Below, piece after piece: positions 62,932 to 64,000 of a stretch of DNA of 64,000 nt. Origin of the DNA: Paraspadella gotoi (Eukaryota; Chaetognatha); the NCBI GenBank assembly GCA_051294375.1, contig CM119269.1, positions 6,247,919-6,311,918 of the forward strand, given 5' to 3'. The position numbers and the translations under genes are program-made. Numbering within the stretch: position 1 is the stretch's first letter; every line of letters starts with the position of its first letter. Below the pieces are notes generated by a model. The model did no database searches. It was not told the origin of the DNA and worked only from the letters and a program-made list of their open reading frames with translations.

Positions 62932-63170
62932 ATTCTTCGTCTTTTGGAGGGCCTTTCTGCTCTGATTATTATTGTTAAATGTTCAATGTGTTAAATATTC
63001 TAGCTTATATATAATTTAAATATTCTTTTTCTGATATTTTCTTTAGATTCCAAGTATGACTAACATGACTCGTAGCCTTCAACGTCGCTATTCACCGTAA
63101 TAACCTTTCCGATTTTAAACTCACGTGATATTCCGCATGATAAAAAAAATAAGCCCTCGAAAGAAAAAAT
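62932..63170. other. Short spacer before FAM174
   Basis: 239 bp with no recognisable feature. Confidence 0.4.
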
Positions 63171-63808
63171 ATGATTGTCTCGGACACCAGCGCCCTCTTG
63201 TTTGATCTCTTTCTATTTCTCTCTTGGTTCCGCGGCACTTACGCAGACGGCTCCGAAGATGTCGCCGCATCTCTTAATGATACGGCTTCATCGACGGCGG
63301 CGCCTGTCGTGGAGACCACCGCATTTCCTTCAAACGGGACATACCCCGGCAGAATTGGCGACCTCTGGCAGAATCGCGGGATGATTCTGAGGATGACCTA
63401 TGTCTTAGTCGGCGTCTCTCTCCTCGTCCTTTGCTACTTTCTCGTCAAGGCGATTAGGATGAGGAGGAAAAGGTTAAATCACTTTGGAAAACAATTAAAT
63501 CACGGTAACAGGGGATTGCCTATTAATATATTTAATTCCAGTTCGTTTGCGTTTGTTTACAGAACAAAACCTCGCAAGTACGGAGTGCTTATAAACGAGG
63601 ATAAAATGGAGATATCAGCCCTGAGGGATGACGAGGACGACGACGAAGTACGATTGCGCATAATTGTGTATTTTGAATTGTAAAGGACGGTGACTTGTAC
63701 TCATGATTTTGTTTTTTTTTCTAGGTTGAAGTTTTTGAGGTCAACGGATCAAACATCCGGGGTGGGAGAACTTCTGACGGTGGCGCCGCTACTCGCCTTT
63801 TGCCTTAA
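63171..63808 (+). CDS. FAM174-like single-pass membrane protein
   Basis: Three exons: 63171-63472, 63563-63647, 63725-63808; about 156 aa. A signal peptide (LLFDLFLFLSWFRGTYA), a Ser/Thr-rich luminal stretch with N-glycosylation sequons (NDTA, NGTY), a transmembrane segment (YVLVGVSLLVLCYFLVKAI), then a basic RMRRKR and RKYGVL, which mark the FAM174 (DUF1180) cytoplasmic tail. The acidic DDEDDDE run and VFEV follow. FAM174 proteins are Golgi/plasma-membrane proteins; FAM174B has been linked to Golgi structure. Which of A, B or C is not resolved. The C-terminus after VFEV (ends ATRLLP) is not clearly conserved. Confidence 0.85.
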
Positions 63809-64000
63809 GTAGCGCCATTGTCGACAGTGAGAGCGGCCCCCCTATTTGCCACGTGGTTACAAACTCATGCCATGCCAGGAAAAAAACCTGGCCAAACATA
63901 AGTCATATCAAAAATGAATCTACTTCGATTTGATGCCAATTGAAAGTAAAAATCGCCTCAGAACTTGTCCAGACTCACTTTGGCGCAATATTTTTCAAAC
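63809..64000. other. Downstream of FAM174, no feature seen
   Basis: Short tail of the window with a small hairpin ccaggaaaaaaacctgg at 63877-63893. No gene. Confidence 0.4.

Overview
The window is animal nuclear DNA. It holds eleven intron-bearing protein genes, ten of them between about 26.8 and 63.8 kb and one at 8.9-12.7 kb. All introns assigned here are GT-AG; exons are GC-rich and introns and spacers very AT-rich. Orthologues of IFT27, CSTPP1, golgin-97, FBXW7, MED31, REEP5, a p24 protein, DDX21, phosphomevalonate kinase and FAM174 point to a metazoan with cilia. Many introns are only 75-100 bp, while others are enlarged by repeats. Two gene pairs on the same strand are almost contiguous (26 and 58 bp apart). 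I cannot name the phylum; a non-bilaterian or other compact-genome marine invertebrate would fit. Two 25-N gaps, and repeated units that differ mainly by small indels, suggest a draft long-read assembly.

Layout. 1-8.5 kb: microsatellites and two large near-identical duplications (about 1.1 kb and 1.25 kb), with one possible minus-strand exon at 5.1-5.4 kb. 8.9-12.7 kb: a minus-strand gene for a small single-pass membrane protein of unknown family. 13-26.8 kb: gene-poor, with purine-rich and other minisatellites, degenerate TTAGGG-like tracts and several large fold-back elements. 26.8-32.5 kb: a large plus-strand gene for a low-complexity, probably nuclear protein I do not recognise. 32.8-35.3 kb: CSTPP1 and IFT27, minus strand, both ciliary. 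36.7-40 kb: a p24/TMED protein. 41.2-42.8 kb: REEP5-like. 44.6-50.4 kb: DDX21/DDX50-like helicase, minus strand, with a transposon-filled first intron. 51.3-55.3 kb: golgin-97. 55.6-60.3 kb: FBXW7. 61.3-62.1 kb: MED31. 62.1-62.9 kb: PMVK. 63.2-63.8 kb: FAM174.

The genes do not form one pathway, but themes recur: secretory pathway and ER shape (TMED, REEP5, golgin-97, FAM174), cilia (IFT27 and CSTPP1 side by side), and nuclear functions (MED31, DDX21, FBXW7, the unrecognised gene). The most interesting non-genic material is: a ~0.6 kb element in DDX21 intron 1 with direct terminal repeats, primer-binding-like and polypurine-like sites, and a tRNA-like stretch inside each repeat; a MITE family carrying degenerate telomere-like tracts between TTTCGCCGACC termini; a TA-flanked fold-back family with CAWGGTGAC ends; and a ~1.4 kb near-palindrome.
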